A DNA stretch of 43,476 nucleotides, taken from JAEZJZ01 sp050949055 (lineage in GTDB: Bacteria; Bacillota; UBA994; UBA5500). The stretch spans positions 1 through 43,476 of the forward strand of contig JBMNFA010000005.1 of assembly GCA_050949055.1 (NCBI GenBank), written 5' to 3'. Below are positions 7,327-16,154 of this stretch, piece after piece (the stretch's first letter is position 1; each line of letters starts with the position of its first letter). The position numbers and the translations under genes were made by a program. Below the pieces are notes generated by a model. The model saw only the letters and a list, made by a program, of their open reading frames with translations. It had not been told where the DNA came from and did not search any database.

Positions 7327-8859
7327 TTATGCCGAGATAGAGGCCTGATTAGCTTTGCGCTGCTTCTCTTGCTTCCATATCTGCCACGCGGAAAACGCGA
7401 TCGAGGCGATAGAGAGTATGATCAACACCAACGAAATAGGCCGCGTGAAGAACTGCATCGGATCCGGATTGGTCATCAAAGCGCGACGCAAGTTCGACTC
7501 AGCAAGCGGCCCCAAGATCAACCCCAACACTACCGGACCCATCGGCATACCGGCTCCATTGAGCAGATACCCCAATAGCCCGAATATGGCAAAAACAGTA
7601 ACGTCGAAATATCTGTTGTTGAGGGCAAATGACCCGACTACGCACATCAGCAGTACCACTGCCACTAGAGCATACTTAGGAGCCTGGGCCACCCGGATGA
7701 AAGCACGAATGCCGACAAACTGGACAGCCAACATGAAGAAGTGGGCGATGACTAAAGCTACGAATACGCTGTAAACCAACACCGGATTCTCTCTCAGCAG
7801 CAGTGGCCCGGGGGTGATGCCGTGGAGAATGAGCACGCCCAGCATGACGGCGGTGATGGAGTTGCCGGGGACACCTAGGGCAATGCTCGGTATTAACGAG
7901 CCGCCTGCCACACCGTTGTTACCCGCCTCAGCCGCAACTATGCCATCCGGAACGCCGGAGCCGAACTCTTCCGGGTGCTTGGAGAATCTTTGCGCCTGAT
8001 CATAAGCTAGGAAATTAGCGGTGTTGCCACCAGCAGCCGGTAGAGCACCTACGATAGCACCGATCAAGCCAGACCTGACGACATTGAACCACTGGCTGCC
8101 CATTTCTTTTAGCGTCTGCAGCCAAGGAATTTCCAGCTTACCGCTTATGAACGGTTGCGCGCCTCCTTCTTGCTTCCTGCGTGCTTCCTGAATCTCGTGC
8201 ACCGCCGTAATCATCGCGGGCACAGCAAACAGTCCAATTAGCACTGGCAAGAACGCAAACCCGCTGGTCAAACTGTATTGCCCAAAGGTGAATCGCGGGC
8301 GGCCTCCCACCGGGTCGATGCCCACAGTGGCTAGCAGCAGTCCCAGCAAACCACCCATCAGTCCTTTCAGGATCGATCTGGATCCCAGGCTAGCCATTAG
8401 GGTGAGGGCAAAGAAGATCAGCGCCGCCATTTCCCAGGGGCCAAAGCGCAAACCAAAGCGGGCGATGGGGACCGCCAAAAGGATACAGGTCGCTGCCCCC
8501 ACCAGTCCGCCAAAGAAGGAGGACCATACGCCAAGGCTGAGCGCCCTGCCAGGCTGTCCCTTTTTGGTCATCGGAAAACCATCGAACACCGTAGCCACCG
8601 AAGACGGTGTTCCTGGGATGCCCAATAGTATCCCTGCGATCAACCCACCAGAGTATCCTCCAATATAAACTCCCATCATGGTGGACAAACCCTCAATCGG
8701 GGTCATGCCAAAGGTAAAGGGCATGGTTAAGATAATTGCCATGGCAATCGTGAACCCGGGAATAGCGGCCGCGATCACACCCACTATGGTGCCTATACCC
8801 ATCAACACCATGATCTTCGCTGTGAGGACTTCTCCCAGCGCTGCGAGTAAATATGACAT
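7327..8859 (-). CDS. tctA: Tripartite tricarboxylate transporter large permease TctA
   Basis: A 510-residue permease with about twelve transmembrane helices. The family signature near the N-terminus is clear: GVIAAAIPGFTIAMAI, then GVYIGGYSGGLIAGILLGIPGTPSS. The second half repeats this in GALPAAGGNTANFLAYDQ and GVPGNSITAVMLG. TctA forms the channel of a secondary, ion-driven transporter that takes carboxylates from a periplasmic or lipid-anchored binding protein (TctC). Its gene is last in an apparent operon GGT, tctC, tctB, tctA. AGGAGG lies 10 bases before the ATG. The substrate may be a product of the linked gamma-glutamyltransferase, for example a glutamate-like acid, but this is inference. 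Confidence 0.95.
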   Translation of the reverse strand: MSYLLAALGEVLTAKIMVLMGIGTIVGVIAAAIPGFTIAMAIILTMPFTFGMTPIEGLSTMMGVYIGGYSGGLIAGILLGIPGTPSSVATVFDGFPMTKKGQPGRALSLGVWSSFFGGLVGAATCILLAVPIARFGLRFGPWEMAALIFFALTLMASLGSRSILKGLMGGLLGLLLATVGIDPVGGRPRFTFGQYSLTSGFAFLPVLIGLFAVPAMITAVHEIQEARRKQEGGAQPFISGKLEIPWLQTLKEMGSQWFNVVRSGLIGAIVGALPAAGGNTANFLAYDQAQRFSKHPEEFGSGVPDGIVAAEAGNNGVAGGSLIPSIALGVPGNSITAVMLGVLILHGITPGPLLLRENPVLVYSVFVALVIAHFFMLAVQFVGIRAFIRVAQAPKYALVAVVLLMCVVGSFALNNRYFDVTVFAIFGLLGYLLNGAGMPMGPVVLGLILGPLAESNLRRALMTNPDPMQFFTRPISLVLIILSIASIAFSAWQIWKQEKQRKANQASISA

Positions 8860-8931
8860 GACTGCAACACCTCCTCCGTACGCCCATAGAACGTACGATC
8901 TGAATGACGCGTTCCTACGGTAGCTACCGTT

Positions 8932-9375
8932 TTAGAACAAGCTGGGCAAGTTAACGTGCAATAGGTTAGTAAACAGATAATAGATGCCGAAGGTGAACCC
9001 AACCGAAACCAGCCCGATGCTCAGCCATGGCTTCTTGTTGACTGGAGATAGAACATACTGCAGAACGGCCAAGAAACCCAAAGTTGAGATGATAAAACCC
9101 AATCTTGGCATGATCACAACATAGGCGTATAGGATAAGAAAAGTGATGCCCGGCAATACGTAGGACGACCAGTCCCAATGGTCCTTCCCAGGGGTTTTCA
9201 AGGAAGAAAGCAACAGCATCGCAGAGAGAAGCAGCAATCCCCAACTCACATATTTGGGGTAGGTAGAAGGGCCCAGCAAGTCCCAGCGGTTGCCGGGCGG
9301 CAGGATGTTTGCCTGCCAAATCATAACCGCAGAGACAATGGCCATAGAAAGTCCGAGAAGTGTATCCTTTTTCAC
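8932..9375 (-). CDS. tctB: Tripartite tricarboxylate transporter small permease TctB
   Basis: A 147-residue protein with four to five hydrophobic helices and no enzymatic motif, placed between tctC and tctA exactly as in other Tct systems. The helix around residues 10-28, the PPGNRWDLLGPSTYPKYV loop and the final helices fit the TctB family. The likely start is GTG at 9375, 10 bases after AGGAG; another GTG at 9384 is too close to that site, and an upstream in-frame start near 9423 has no site. TctB is a required small membrane subunit of unknown detailed function. Confidence 0.85.
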   Translation of the reverse strand: MKKDTLLGLSMAIVSAVMIWQANILPPGNRWDLLGPSTYPKYVSWGLLLLSAMLLLSSLKTPGKDHWDWSSYVLPGITFLILYAYVVIMPRLGFIISTLGFLAVLQYVLSPVNKKPWLSIGLVSVGFTFGIYYLFTNLLHVNLPSLF

Positions 9376-9404
9376 TACGAGCACACTCCTTACTATTGTC
9401 AGAG

Positions 9405-9436
9405 GGTCCAGGGGACCTGCCAAGGCCCCCTGGACC
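9405..9436 (-). terminator. Hairpin between tctC and tctB
   Basis: GGTCCAGGGG (9405-9414) and CCCCTGGACC (9427-9436) form a perfect 10-bp stem with a 12-base loop. There is no T-tract, so it is more likely a partial terminator or an mRNA 3'-end stabiliser for the binding-protein message than a full terminator. Confidence 0.55.
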
Positions 9437-9477
9437 TTAAGGTCTTGTTATTGGCCGACTAGCCCGCTAGTACTTTG

Positions 9478-10457
9478 CTATTCGTCAATTAGCTCGCTGA
9501 GCTTACCATAAAGCTCCATGGTGTCATCCAAGAACGATTTGTACTCTTCCGGATCTTTGTAGTTCACCAAAGTGCCCAGTTCGTCGATCTTGCTGATCAC
9601 TTCTGGATTCTGCATCACGGTCTCGAACACTGTAGCCAACTTATCCACGATCTCCTGAGGGGTGCCCTTGGGCAGGAAGATTCCGCGGTTTGTACCATGC
9701 TCGAAGGGTATGCCCAATTCGTTCAACGTAGGCACATCTGGAATCTGCGGCATACGCTCGTGATGTGCCACACCAATGAACCTGAGGTCACCACTGTCCA
9801 CATAGGAGATGCCGGAGGTAACATTGGTCATGCACCCCTGGGTGTGTCCCCCAGCAACGCTGTGATCTGCGGGCCAGTGCCATCATAGCCGGCTAGCCTT
9901 AGGTTCTCGGTGGGAGCTCCGGCAGCATTCATCATTCCCATGAAGAAGAAGTGATCGGTTGACCCCAGCGTGACCGACCAGACAATCTCGCCAGGCTTCT
10001 CAGCGGCGTCCTCCAACAACTCATCCATACCCTGCCACGGGTTCTTAGCGTTGGTAGTGGCAATGTTGGGCGTTGAGGTGAGCAAACAGACCGGTTCAAA
10101 CGCTTCGAAGGCATAGTCCACCACATCTGAATAATAGGCAGTGGCGATCACGTCATGACTACCAAGGACGGTATATCCGTCTGGAGCCGCATCCTTGACG
10201 TGCCGGGAGCCAATTGTAGCAGAAGCTCCGGCCATATTCACCACAGCGATCGGCTGACCCAACTCTGCCTGGGCGTACTCGGCAACGATACGATAAATTA
10301 TATCGGTTGCTCCACCCGGAGCATAAGGAATCACCAATTGAATAGGCTTGTTAGGGTAGTTTGCTGCAGGGTCAGGCGTCTGGTCGTTTGGCTGTTGAGC
10401 TGGTTGGGCGCATCCACTGAGAACGAAGGCTAGCGCCAGCATCATTACTAACAGCAC
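9478..10457 (-). pseudogene. tctC: Frameshifted tctC, solute-binding lipoprotein of the Tct transporter
   Basis: Two adjacent frames together give a complete TctC (Bug family) binding protein. The first part (9828-10457) has a hydrophobic leader with lipobox LSGC and the family stretch LVIPYAPGGATDIIYR. The second part (9478-9831) has VPTLNELG and FLPKGTPQEIVDKL. The join needs one extra G in the run of five at 9848-9852; with six, the protein reads TALLGGHTQG and continues. The 5' end is also odd: the codons after AGGAGG (10481-10486) encode VKKTKSAR, a perfect signal-peptide n-region, but with GTT where a start codon is expected; the first usable start is GTG at 10457, 23 bases from the ribosome site. 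Either the gene is decaying or the assembly has small errors. Confidence 0.85.
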
Positions 10458-10501
10458 TCTTGCAGATTTCGTCTTTTTAACCTCCTTTGTTTTCTTGTCC
10501 T

Positions 10502-10529
10502 ATGTAGCCCGCGAACGCGGGTCCTACAT
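10502..10529. repeat. Palindromic hairpin between GGT and tctC
   Basis: ATGTAG and CTACAT flank CCCGCG-AA-CGCGGG, giving an almost perfect 28-base palindrome with one unpaired base on each side. It lies between the GGT stop and tctC. No T-tract follows in either direction. It resembles REP-type intergenic palindromes. Confidence 0.55.
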
Positions 10530-10548
10530 CAAAAACAGTCGGGCCATC

Positions 10549-12168
10549 CTACCAGATGGCTATCTGACCATCGGTGCGCGGATCGGTGCCGCCCACGAGC
10601 ACTCCAGTCTTGGGGTCACGGATAATCATCTGTCCCCGCCCGAAGCCATTGCTGTCCAAGGCTGGGACGATGGTGTGTCCACGCCGGGACAAGGCCTGAG
10701 CCAGATAGTTAGGAAAATGCGGCTCCACCTGCACCACCTTCTTCTCCATCCATTGCCAACGGGGCGCATCCAGCGCCGCTTGTGGATTGAGCGAGAAGTC
10801 GATCGCATTCATCGCCACCTGAAGGTGACCCTGGGGTTGCATATACCCACCCATCACGCCGAACGGCCCCACTGGTTGATCGCCACGAGTGATGAACCCA
10901 GGTATGATGGTGTGGTAGGTCTTCTTACCACCAGCCAAAGCGTTCTCGTCCGCAGGATTGAGTGAGAACTGCCAGCCGCGGTTCTGCAGGGCAATACCGG
11001 TGCCGGGAACCACCATCCCAGAGCCGAAGCCCTTGTAGTTGCTCTGGATATAAGAGACCATGTTCCCTTCCCCGTCGGCGGTAGCCAGGAATACGGTGCC
11101 GCCGCCCTTGGGGTTACCTGCCTGGGGTAAAGCCGCTGTCGGCCCGATGAGAGCGCGTCGCTGGCCCGCGTAGGCAGGGGAGAGCAACTGTTCTACTGTG
11201 CAAGTCATGTGTTTCGGGTCAGTGATGAATTGGAAACCATCGGCAAAGGCAAGCTTGATGGCCTCGATCTGGCGATGGACTGTGTCCACGTCACTCAGTC
11301 CTGCAGTTTCAAAGCCATTCATGATGTTCAGTGCCATCAAGGCGACCAACCCTTGTCCATTTGGTGGTATCTCCCATACGTCGTAGCCACGATAGTTGAC
11401 GCCAATGGGTTCTACCCACTCCGGAGCACAGCTGGCCAGGTCTGCTGCCCGCAGAAAACCACCGTGCGCCCGCGAGAAGCAGTCAATGGCAACGGCCAAT
11501 TCACCCCGATAAAAGCTCTCTGCGTTGCTGGCAGCGATGGACCGCAGGGTGTTGGCTTGGTCTGGGCATGCCCATAATTCGCCTGGTAACGGCGTACGGC
11601 CTTGTTTGGTGAATGTCCTAAACCATGGCTCGAATGCAGCATCTCCTCGGTAAGCTGCGTATTCACCCAAGGCTTTGGCCCAATTGACAGCTACCGTTGG
11701 CGACACCGGGTAACCATGCTCAGCGAAGTCAATGGCTACCTCCAACGTCTGTGTCAACGGCAAAGCCCCGAAGCGTTCTGCCAAAGCGGCCCATGCGGAT
11801 GGTGCGCCGGGCACTGTCACCGGAAGCGGACCATGCTTCGGCATTCCGCGATAGCCTTGAGCTCGCAGCTTCTCGATGGATATCTCTTGCGGTGCCGGGC
11901 CACTGGCGTTCAGGCCATATAGCTTCCCTTTTGTCCAAACGAGAGCAAACGCATCGCCGCCAATGCCGTTGGACGTGGGCTCCACCACGGTTAGGCTCGC
12001 AGCTGTCGCCACTGCAGCGTCTATGGCGTTACCGCCCTGCTGCAGCACCCTCAGTCCAGCCTGAGCGGCCAAAGGCTGCGAGGCAGCTACCATGCCGTGC
12101 CTGGCGTAGACTACCTTTCTCTTAGAGGCAAACGGGTATAGGTGAGGATCATTCAGGAAAAGTGACAT
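10549..12168 (-). CDS. Gamma-glutamyltransferase-family protein (copy 1)
   Basis: A 539-residue member of the GGT / Ntn-hydrolase family (peptidase T3), which cleaves gamma-glutamyl bonds or related amides after self-processing at a threonine. The N-terminal HGMVAASQPLAAQAGLRVLQQGGNAIDAAVATAASLTVVEP region is diagnostic (I quote it only as blocks: HGMVAASQPLAAQAG, GGNAIDAAVATA). The likely nucleophile is T358 in GGGTVFLATAD. This differs from the usual TTHxSVxD, so this copy may use a non-standard substrate. GGDAFALVW and MGGYMQPQGHLQ also fit. There is no signal peptide, so the enzyme is probably cytoplasmic. GGAGG lies 6-7 bases before the ATG. The gene heads an operon with tctCBA. Confidence 0.88.
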   Translation of the reverse strand: MSLFLNDPHLYPFASKRKVVYARHGMVAASQPLAAQAGLRVLQQGGNAIDAAVATAASLTVVEPTSNGIGGDAFALVWTKGKLYGLNASGPAPQEISIEKLRAQGYRGMPKHGPLPVTVPGAPSAWAALAERFGALPLTQTLEVAIDFAEHGYPVSPTVAVNWAKALGEYAAYRGDAAFEPWFRTFTKQGRTPLPGELWACPDQANTLRSIAASNAESFYRGELAVAIDCFSRAHGGFLRAADLASCAPEWVEPIGVNYRGYDVWEIPPNGQGLVALMALNIMNGFETAGLSDVDTVHRQIEAIKLAFADGFQFITDPKHMTCTVEQLLSPAYAGQRRALIGPTAALPQAGNPKGGGTVFLATADGEGNMVSYIQSNYKGFGSGMVVPGTGIALQNRGWQFSLNPADENALAGGKKTYHTIIPGFITRGDQPVGPFGVMGGYMQPQGHLQVAMNAIDFSLNPQAALDAPRWQWMEKKVVQVEPHFPNYLAQALSRRGHTIVPALDSNGFGRGQMIIRDPKTGVLVGGTDPRTDGQIAIW

Positions 12169-12229
12169 TTAGGCCCTCCTCATAATCAGCCACTAGTAAA
12201 TTTAGTTAGCCGTGACTTACCGAAAATTC

Positions 12230-12242
12230 TGTATTCCATACA
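12230..12242 (-). promoter_or_regulatory. Candidate operator in front of the GGT-tct operon
   Basis: TGTATTCCATACA is a perfect 5-bp inverted repeat with a 3-base centre (TGTAT/ATACA), 61 bases upstream of the GGT start. A TTGCAT hexamer sits just upstream on the minus strand. The form recalls GntR-family operators, but no such regulator gene is present in the window. Confidence 0.35.
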
Positions 12243-12545
12243 CAATGCAAAAACCCTTTTTTGTTTTTAAATTCTGACCCGGAACAGACTGCTCTGCGTT
12301 TCTACCAGCGTAGCGTTAGGCTGCTATCCCGCTCACCTGATGGAACTCCAAGCATGTGGGCGGAATTGCTCGCGCGACTGGGGATCCACAAACCCCAAGA
12401 GTTCGTGGCAAATAGCACTAGCCGTGGTAACCGAACATGGCCAGTCGGGATAACTGCATTCGCTAGAGCAGCAGATGGATGGTGGCCCACCTGGCGGACG
12501 TGGTAAAATGTAACTGTGCAACAAGCGAAATAGAGGTGATGGTTT
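12243..12545. other. Intergenic region without a recognised gene
   Basis: The divergent gap between the GGT gene and the small membrane gene. It has a run AAAAACCCTTTTTTG near 12250 and, before the plus-strand gene, TGGTAAAAT around 12502, a possible extended -10 element. No reading frame here looks real. Confidence 0.4.
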
Positions 12546-12770
12546 ATGCATAGGTATACACGGAAGCTGATTGCCCCGGTGATCGTCACTATATTGCTGG
12601 TCGCATACCTGATCACGACCCTGCAGGGGGTGGCCCAGGTGGGTCTCTTAAGACACTCCCCATCCCTGTTGGTCGCCATTTTGGCTTTGATTGGCGTCAG
12701 TGTGTATGTGCTCTATGAGCGGATCAAAGAGATAAGGAGTGGTGAAGAAGATGATCTTGGTAAATACTGA
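12546..12770 (+). CDS. Small membrane protein of unknown function (two TM helices)
   Basis: A 74-residue protein with a basic N-terminus (MHRYTRK), a hydrophobic helix at about 8-30, a second at about 41-58, and a charged C-terminal tail (ERIKEIRSGEEDDLGKY). GAGGTGAT lies 5 bases before the ATG. Its end overlaps the next gene by 23 bases, so the two are very likely cotranscribed and perhaps act together. I do not recognise a named family. Confidence 0.7.
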   Translation: MHRYTRKLIAPVIVTILLVAYLITTLQGVAQVGLLRHSPSLLVAILALIGVSVYVLYERIKEIRSGEEDDLGKY

Positions 12771-13062
12771 TTTCATCTCCGGGAAGGAACTGCAGACGCT
12801 GGGGCTGGTCAAGGGGAGCACCATCCAGACCAGGAACATCGGCCGCGACATCACGCAGGCGTTCAAGCACATGGTGGGCGGCGAGTTGAAAGCCTACACA
12901 GAGATGATGAACGACGCCCGCGCCCTGGCCACCAAGCGCATGGTGATGGAAGCCGAGGCCATGGGGGCGGATGGGATCATCAACGTCCGCTATGCATCGG
13001 CGTCGGTGATGTCAGGGGCAGCGGAGGTCATGGCTTACGGAACAGCAGTGAAATTCGTATAG
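12748..13062 (+). CDS. YbjQ / UPF0145 family protein
   Basis: A 104-residue protein that matches the YbjQ (UPF0145, DUF74) family. The opening MILVNTDFISGKE, the centre GRDITQAFKHMVGGELKAY and the end VMAYGTAVKF are characteristic, as is the MEAEAMGADGIINVRY stretch. Members form pentamers or larger rings and are annotated as putative heavy-metal-binding, but their role is not settled. The ATG at 12748 is chosen because family members start MILV; a GTG at 12739 directly follows AAGGAG and would be too close. Length fits the family. Confidence 0.9.
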   Translation, partial: KMILVNTDFISGKELQTLGLVKGSTIQTRNIGRDITQAFKHMVGGELKAYTEMMNDARALATKRMVMEAEAMGADGIINVRYASASVMSGAAEVMAYGTAVKFV

Positions 13063-13078
13063 GCAGACTGATGTTAAG

Positions 13079-13130
13079 GCGGGACGTGTACCTGGTAACA
13101 CATCGCGATGTTACAGGGTACACGTCCCGC
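13079..13130. repeat. Long hairpin after the YbjQ gene
   Basis: Arms of 21 bases at 13079-13099 and 13110-13130 pair at 19 positions (GCGGGACGTGTACC against GGTACACGTCCCGC at the base). No T-tract follows. It may terminate or stabilise the YbjQ message. It shares the GGGACG...CGTCCC form of the repeat at 4479-4528. The following 100 bases hold a possible -10 box TATACT at 13196-13201 for the permease genes, without a good -35. Confidence 0.6.
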
Positions 13131-13242
13131 TGTCAGATGGGCAAGTTAGTCCGGCTGGCGGGGATTTGTCTAGATACATGACGCCACCAGAAAGTTATAC
13201 TAGAGGTGCCAGCCATAGACACTATCGCTAGGCAGATTGAGG

Positions 13243-14718
13243 GTGAGTCAGTTGTTTTTTCGTCTGGGAATATTGAACGTCCGGCGGCAGCTGGGCCGCA
13301 GCACTTTGGTGGTGCTGACCATGGCTTTGGCAGCCATGAGCTTGACCTATTCCTTGTCCTATCAGCACATCACCCCTCCCCGGGTAGCGGAGTTCCTGTA
13401 CAACTTTGCCGGGGGGGAAGTGCTGGTGGCTCCGGTGCGCTGGGCGGGCCAGCAGGTGAGCGATGTCACCGAGGAAACCAATTACCGCTATGCCCGCCTC
13501 TCGGCCAATGGCACCAGTTGGCTGGAGTGGTTTTACCCGGAGTTGTACAGTGAGGGCTTCTGGGCACGGGAGGGGGCAGTTGTCAGCGAGATGATCAGCC
13601 GCGGCGACATGGAACAGTTGGCCAAGTTCCCAGGTATTGCGGAAGTGAACGTCACCCCCTTGCTGCCTGCGGTTTTGCAGACCAGGGATGACCACGGCAC
13701 CGTTTATCACCCGTTGGTGATAGCACCGGAAAACCCACGCCTGCAGCAGGTAGTGTATGTCAAGTATCCCAGGGATTTCAAGCAATTTCCGGCCGGCGGG
13801 GGAATCGTGCTCAATGCGGCCATGCAATTGCCCCGCACGGTTCACACCTACAAGCCTGGTGAAGCGGTGCAGCTATGGTTGCCCCAGATTAGCGCTGCCG
13901 ACGAGGACAACCGTGTTGTGCAGGTTGATTATGCGGCTGCCAGCGAGGTGCAGCTGCCCTTTGTCAACTATGTGCAAGTGCCCACCCGGTCCGTGTCCTG
14001 GCATCAAGAGCCTGCGGGCACAATCATCGAGGAAGGGAAGTTTCGTGCCTCCATGGCCTGGGTGGACCAGCAGGCCTGGGACCAACTGCTGCAACAGACC
14101 GGTGTGGATGGTCAGTTACCGGCGGCGAACGTCGCTTTGCGGCTAGCAGATCCCCAACAGCTAAGTGAGCTGCTGGTCCAGCTAGGGCAGGTATTTCCCC
14201 ACCTCACCTTCGTCAACATGGGCCAGGTGGAAGACCGGATCTTCAGCACCGGCAACCTGGAGCTGTTTCTCCAGGCACCCGAGAGGGTCTACAAGACAAC
14301 AGAGCGGGTCGGCCTGACGGTGCCTGCATCCTTCAACCGCATCCTGGGCCTGCTATTCCTATTGATTGCCGGTTTTCTGCTGGGCGGGCACATGCTCACC
14401 AACGCCGCCGCCCGCCATCAGGAGATCGGCACCCTGCGCGCACTGGGTGCCCGCCGCCGCGACATCATGGCGCTGGGCATCAGCGAAGCGGCTACCACCA
14501 CCTTCATCGGGGTGACCAGCGGCTTCCTGCTGCTGCGCCTCTACGGGGCGATGATGGAGCTGCGGGGCGGCGTGCCGCTACTCAGGGTGCTGTGGCTGAT
14601 GCTCAGCGAATACGGGGTGGTGCTGGCGCTGGCGCTGGTGGCCTCCCTTGTCTTCGCTTGCTTCCCCATCTGGCGCTTGGCGTCTTTAGCCCCGATGGAG
14701 GTGCTGCGCAATGAATAG
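13243..14718 (+). CDS. FtsX/MacB-type ABC transporter permease
   Basis: A protein of about 491 residues. It has an N-terminal transmembrane helix (about 20-40), a large extracytoplasmic domain (about 45-360), and three helices in the C-terminal FtsX domain, with the characteristic cytoplasmic loop EIGTLRALGARRRDIMALGI and the ending LASLAPMEVLRNE. This is the layout of LolC/MacB permeases that work on the outer face of the membrane. The start is uncertain: GTG at 13243 or TTG at 13237, both with weak ribosome sites after an in-frame stop at 13216. It overlaps the next permease by 8 bases. No ATPase gene is adjacent, which is unusual. Confidence 0.85.
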   Translation: MSQLFFRLGILNVRRQLGRSTLVVLTMALAAMSLTYSLSYQHITPPRVAEFLYNFAGGEVLVAPVRWAGQQVSDVTEETNYRYARLSANGTSWLEWFYPELYSEGFWAREGAVVSEMISRGDMEQLAKFPGIAEVNVTPLLPAVLQTRDDHGTVYHPLVIAPENPRLQQVVYVKYPRDFKQFPAGGGIVLNAAMQLPRTVHTYKPGEAVQLWLPQISAADEDNRVVQVDYAAASEVQLPFVNYVQVPTRSVSWHQEPAGTIIEEGKFRASMAWVDQQAWDQLLQQTGVDGQLPAANVALRLADPQQLSELLVQLGQVFPHLTFVNMGQVEDRIFSTGNLELFLQAPERVYKTTERVGLTVPASFNRILGLLFLLIAGFLLGGHMLTNAAARHQEIGTLRALGARRRDIMALGISEAATTTFIGVTSGFLLLRLYGAMMELRGGVPLLRVLWLMLSEYGVVLALALVASLVFACFPIWRLASLAPMEVLRNE

Positions 14719-16033
14719 GGCCATCCCCTTCTTGATTGGCAAACGCCTATGGAAATTCAAGTTTGTGCACCTGGTGATCGCCGCTTTTGTGGCGACAGTG
14801 CTGATGGCGATCATGCTCTATCAGGGCTACCTGGTGGCACTGACCGGCCAGTTTGGCGGAAAGCTTAACCACCCGCAGATCCCGACTGTTTACCTGGCGA
14901 GAGCGCCGCAAGGTACAGGCCTGCCCTATGTCACCAGCGGGTCGCTGCAACTGCAGCTGTCTACGTGGCCAGTGTTCGCACCTGGCGGGCGGGTGGAGAT
15001 GGCTGGAGTGAGCGTGAGCCGCCTGCCTGAGTGGCCTGTTCCAGAACCAGGGGAGGTGTGGCTACCGGCCAGTCTGCGCGGAAGCGTCTTTAATGAACAG
15101 GTAGATGACGAGATCACGCTGACCAGATTCGATGGTCGCAACTGGACATCGGCCACAGCCAAGGTGGCCGGCTATTACCAAGATGGCGGATACCTCACTC
15201 CCCTGCTGGCTAACATGCACTGGGTTAGCGAATGGGTTCGCCAGATACCGAACAACACTCTGTTGGCCTACACCGAGCGCGCCGGCCAACAACTCGAGCG
15301 ATGGGCCAACAACTTTCGGCAAGCGGAGCTGCTCACCAAACACCACATTGCGCAAGGTGCCGGCAGCCTGGTCCGCTCGTTATATGCCGGCGGCAATACC
15401 GCCGTGTTGATGGGAGCAATCTTCCTGGCCTTAGGCTTTGGAGTGATGGCGCTGTTGGTCTTCCTGGACAGCCGCAGTGAGCTGGCCATGCTGAAAGCTA
15501 TGGGTATCAAGCCTCGAGAGGCCGGCATCTTTTTCTGGATCGAGTTTGGCATCTCCGCCGGGGTGGGCGTGTTGCTGGGCTGGTTGCTGATGCGCTGGCT
15601 ACAGCCCCGCCTCGGGACGACGGTCGTCTTCAATGGCTCCGTCTTCCAGACGGCTTTGCTGATTATTGTCGGCTCCTATCTGCTGGCCATGCTGATCCCG
15701 ACCCGTTTGGCCCACCGGGCGCAGGTGAACGATCTGCTGTTCCGTCGTCCGGTGCTGCTCTGGTCGGAACCTGTGCGCGAGACGCGGGGCAAACAGGCGG
15801 GACTGAGCGACCTTACCTCCAAAGGTTGGACCTGCATCAAGCTGGAAGTTGATGACGGCAGCTTCCCTGGAATCATCCTGCGCACCGCCGGCTCCAGCGT
15901 GAAGGAGGGGGAAACCCTGGCCTGGCAGAGCACCTGGTTTGGCCTGGGCGAGAAGCGCTACATCGCCCCCCATGACGGCATCCTGCAGGTGGCGGACCAC
16001 CAGCGCGGCGTGTTGGCCATCTCCCATAAGTGA
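14711..16033 (+). CDS. FtsX-type ABC permease with C-terminal lipoyl-like extension
   Basis: A 440-residue permease that is probably the heterodimer partner of the previous gene. It has an N-terminal helix (about 20-40), an external domain, and three helices at about 225-250, 275-298 and 310-335 with the loop SELAMLKAMGIKPREAGIFF. After the last helix come about 95 extra residues. Their end (VKEGETLAWQ, then YIAPHDGILQVADHQRG) resembles a biotinyl/lipoyl-like barrel, as in membrane-fusion adaptors, but in FtsX topology this tail would be cytoplasmic. The start overlaps the preceding stop. The substrate and ATPase are unknown. Confidence 0.82.
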   Translation: MNRAIPFLIGKRLWKFKFVHLVIAAFVATVLMAIMLYQGYLVALTGQFGGKLNHPQIPTVYLARAPQGTGLPYVTSGSLQLQLSTWPVFAPGGRVEMAGVSVSRLPEWPVPEPGEVWLPASLRGSVFNEQVDDEITLTRFDGRNWTSATAKVAGYYQDGGYLTPLLANMHWVSEWVRQIPNNTLLAYTERAGQQLERWANNFRQAELLTKHHIAQGAGSLVRSLYAGGNTAVLMGAIFLALGFGVMALLVFLDSRSELAMLKAMGIKPREAGIFFWIEFGISAGVGVLLGWLLMRWLQPRLGTTVVFNGSVFQTALLIIVGSYLLAMLIPTRLAHRAQVNDLLFRRPVLLWSEPVRETRGKQAGLSDLTSKGWTCIKLEVDDGSFPGIILRTAGSSVKEGETLAWQSTWFGLGEKRYIAPHDGILQVADHQRGVLAISHK

Positions 16034-16154
16034 AACCATCATGATGCGGGAATCACCATCATGGATAAGGCCATACAGGCGATGCCTGGTCAGGCTGGCG
16101 CGCCCAGGATGACGGAAAATGAGACGTAAGGTTAACATGGGTTGAGAAATGGTA

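Noticed and set aside
9838..9860. Programmed frameshift in tctC
   Set aside because: The G5 run is not a typical slippery heptamer, no stimulatory structure is evident and TctC proteins are not known to use recoding. A deletion or sequence error is simpler.
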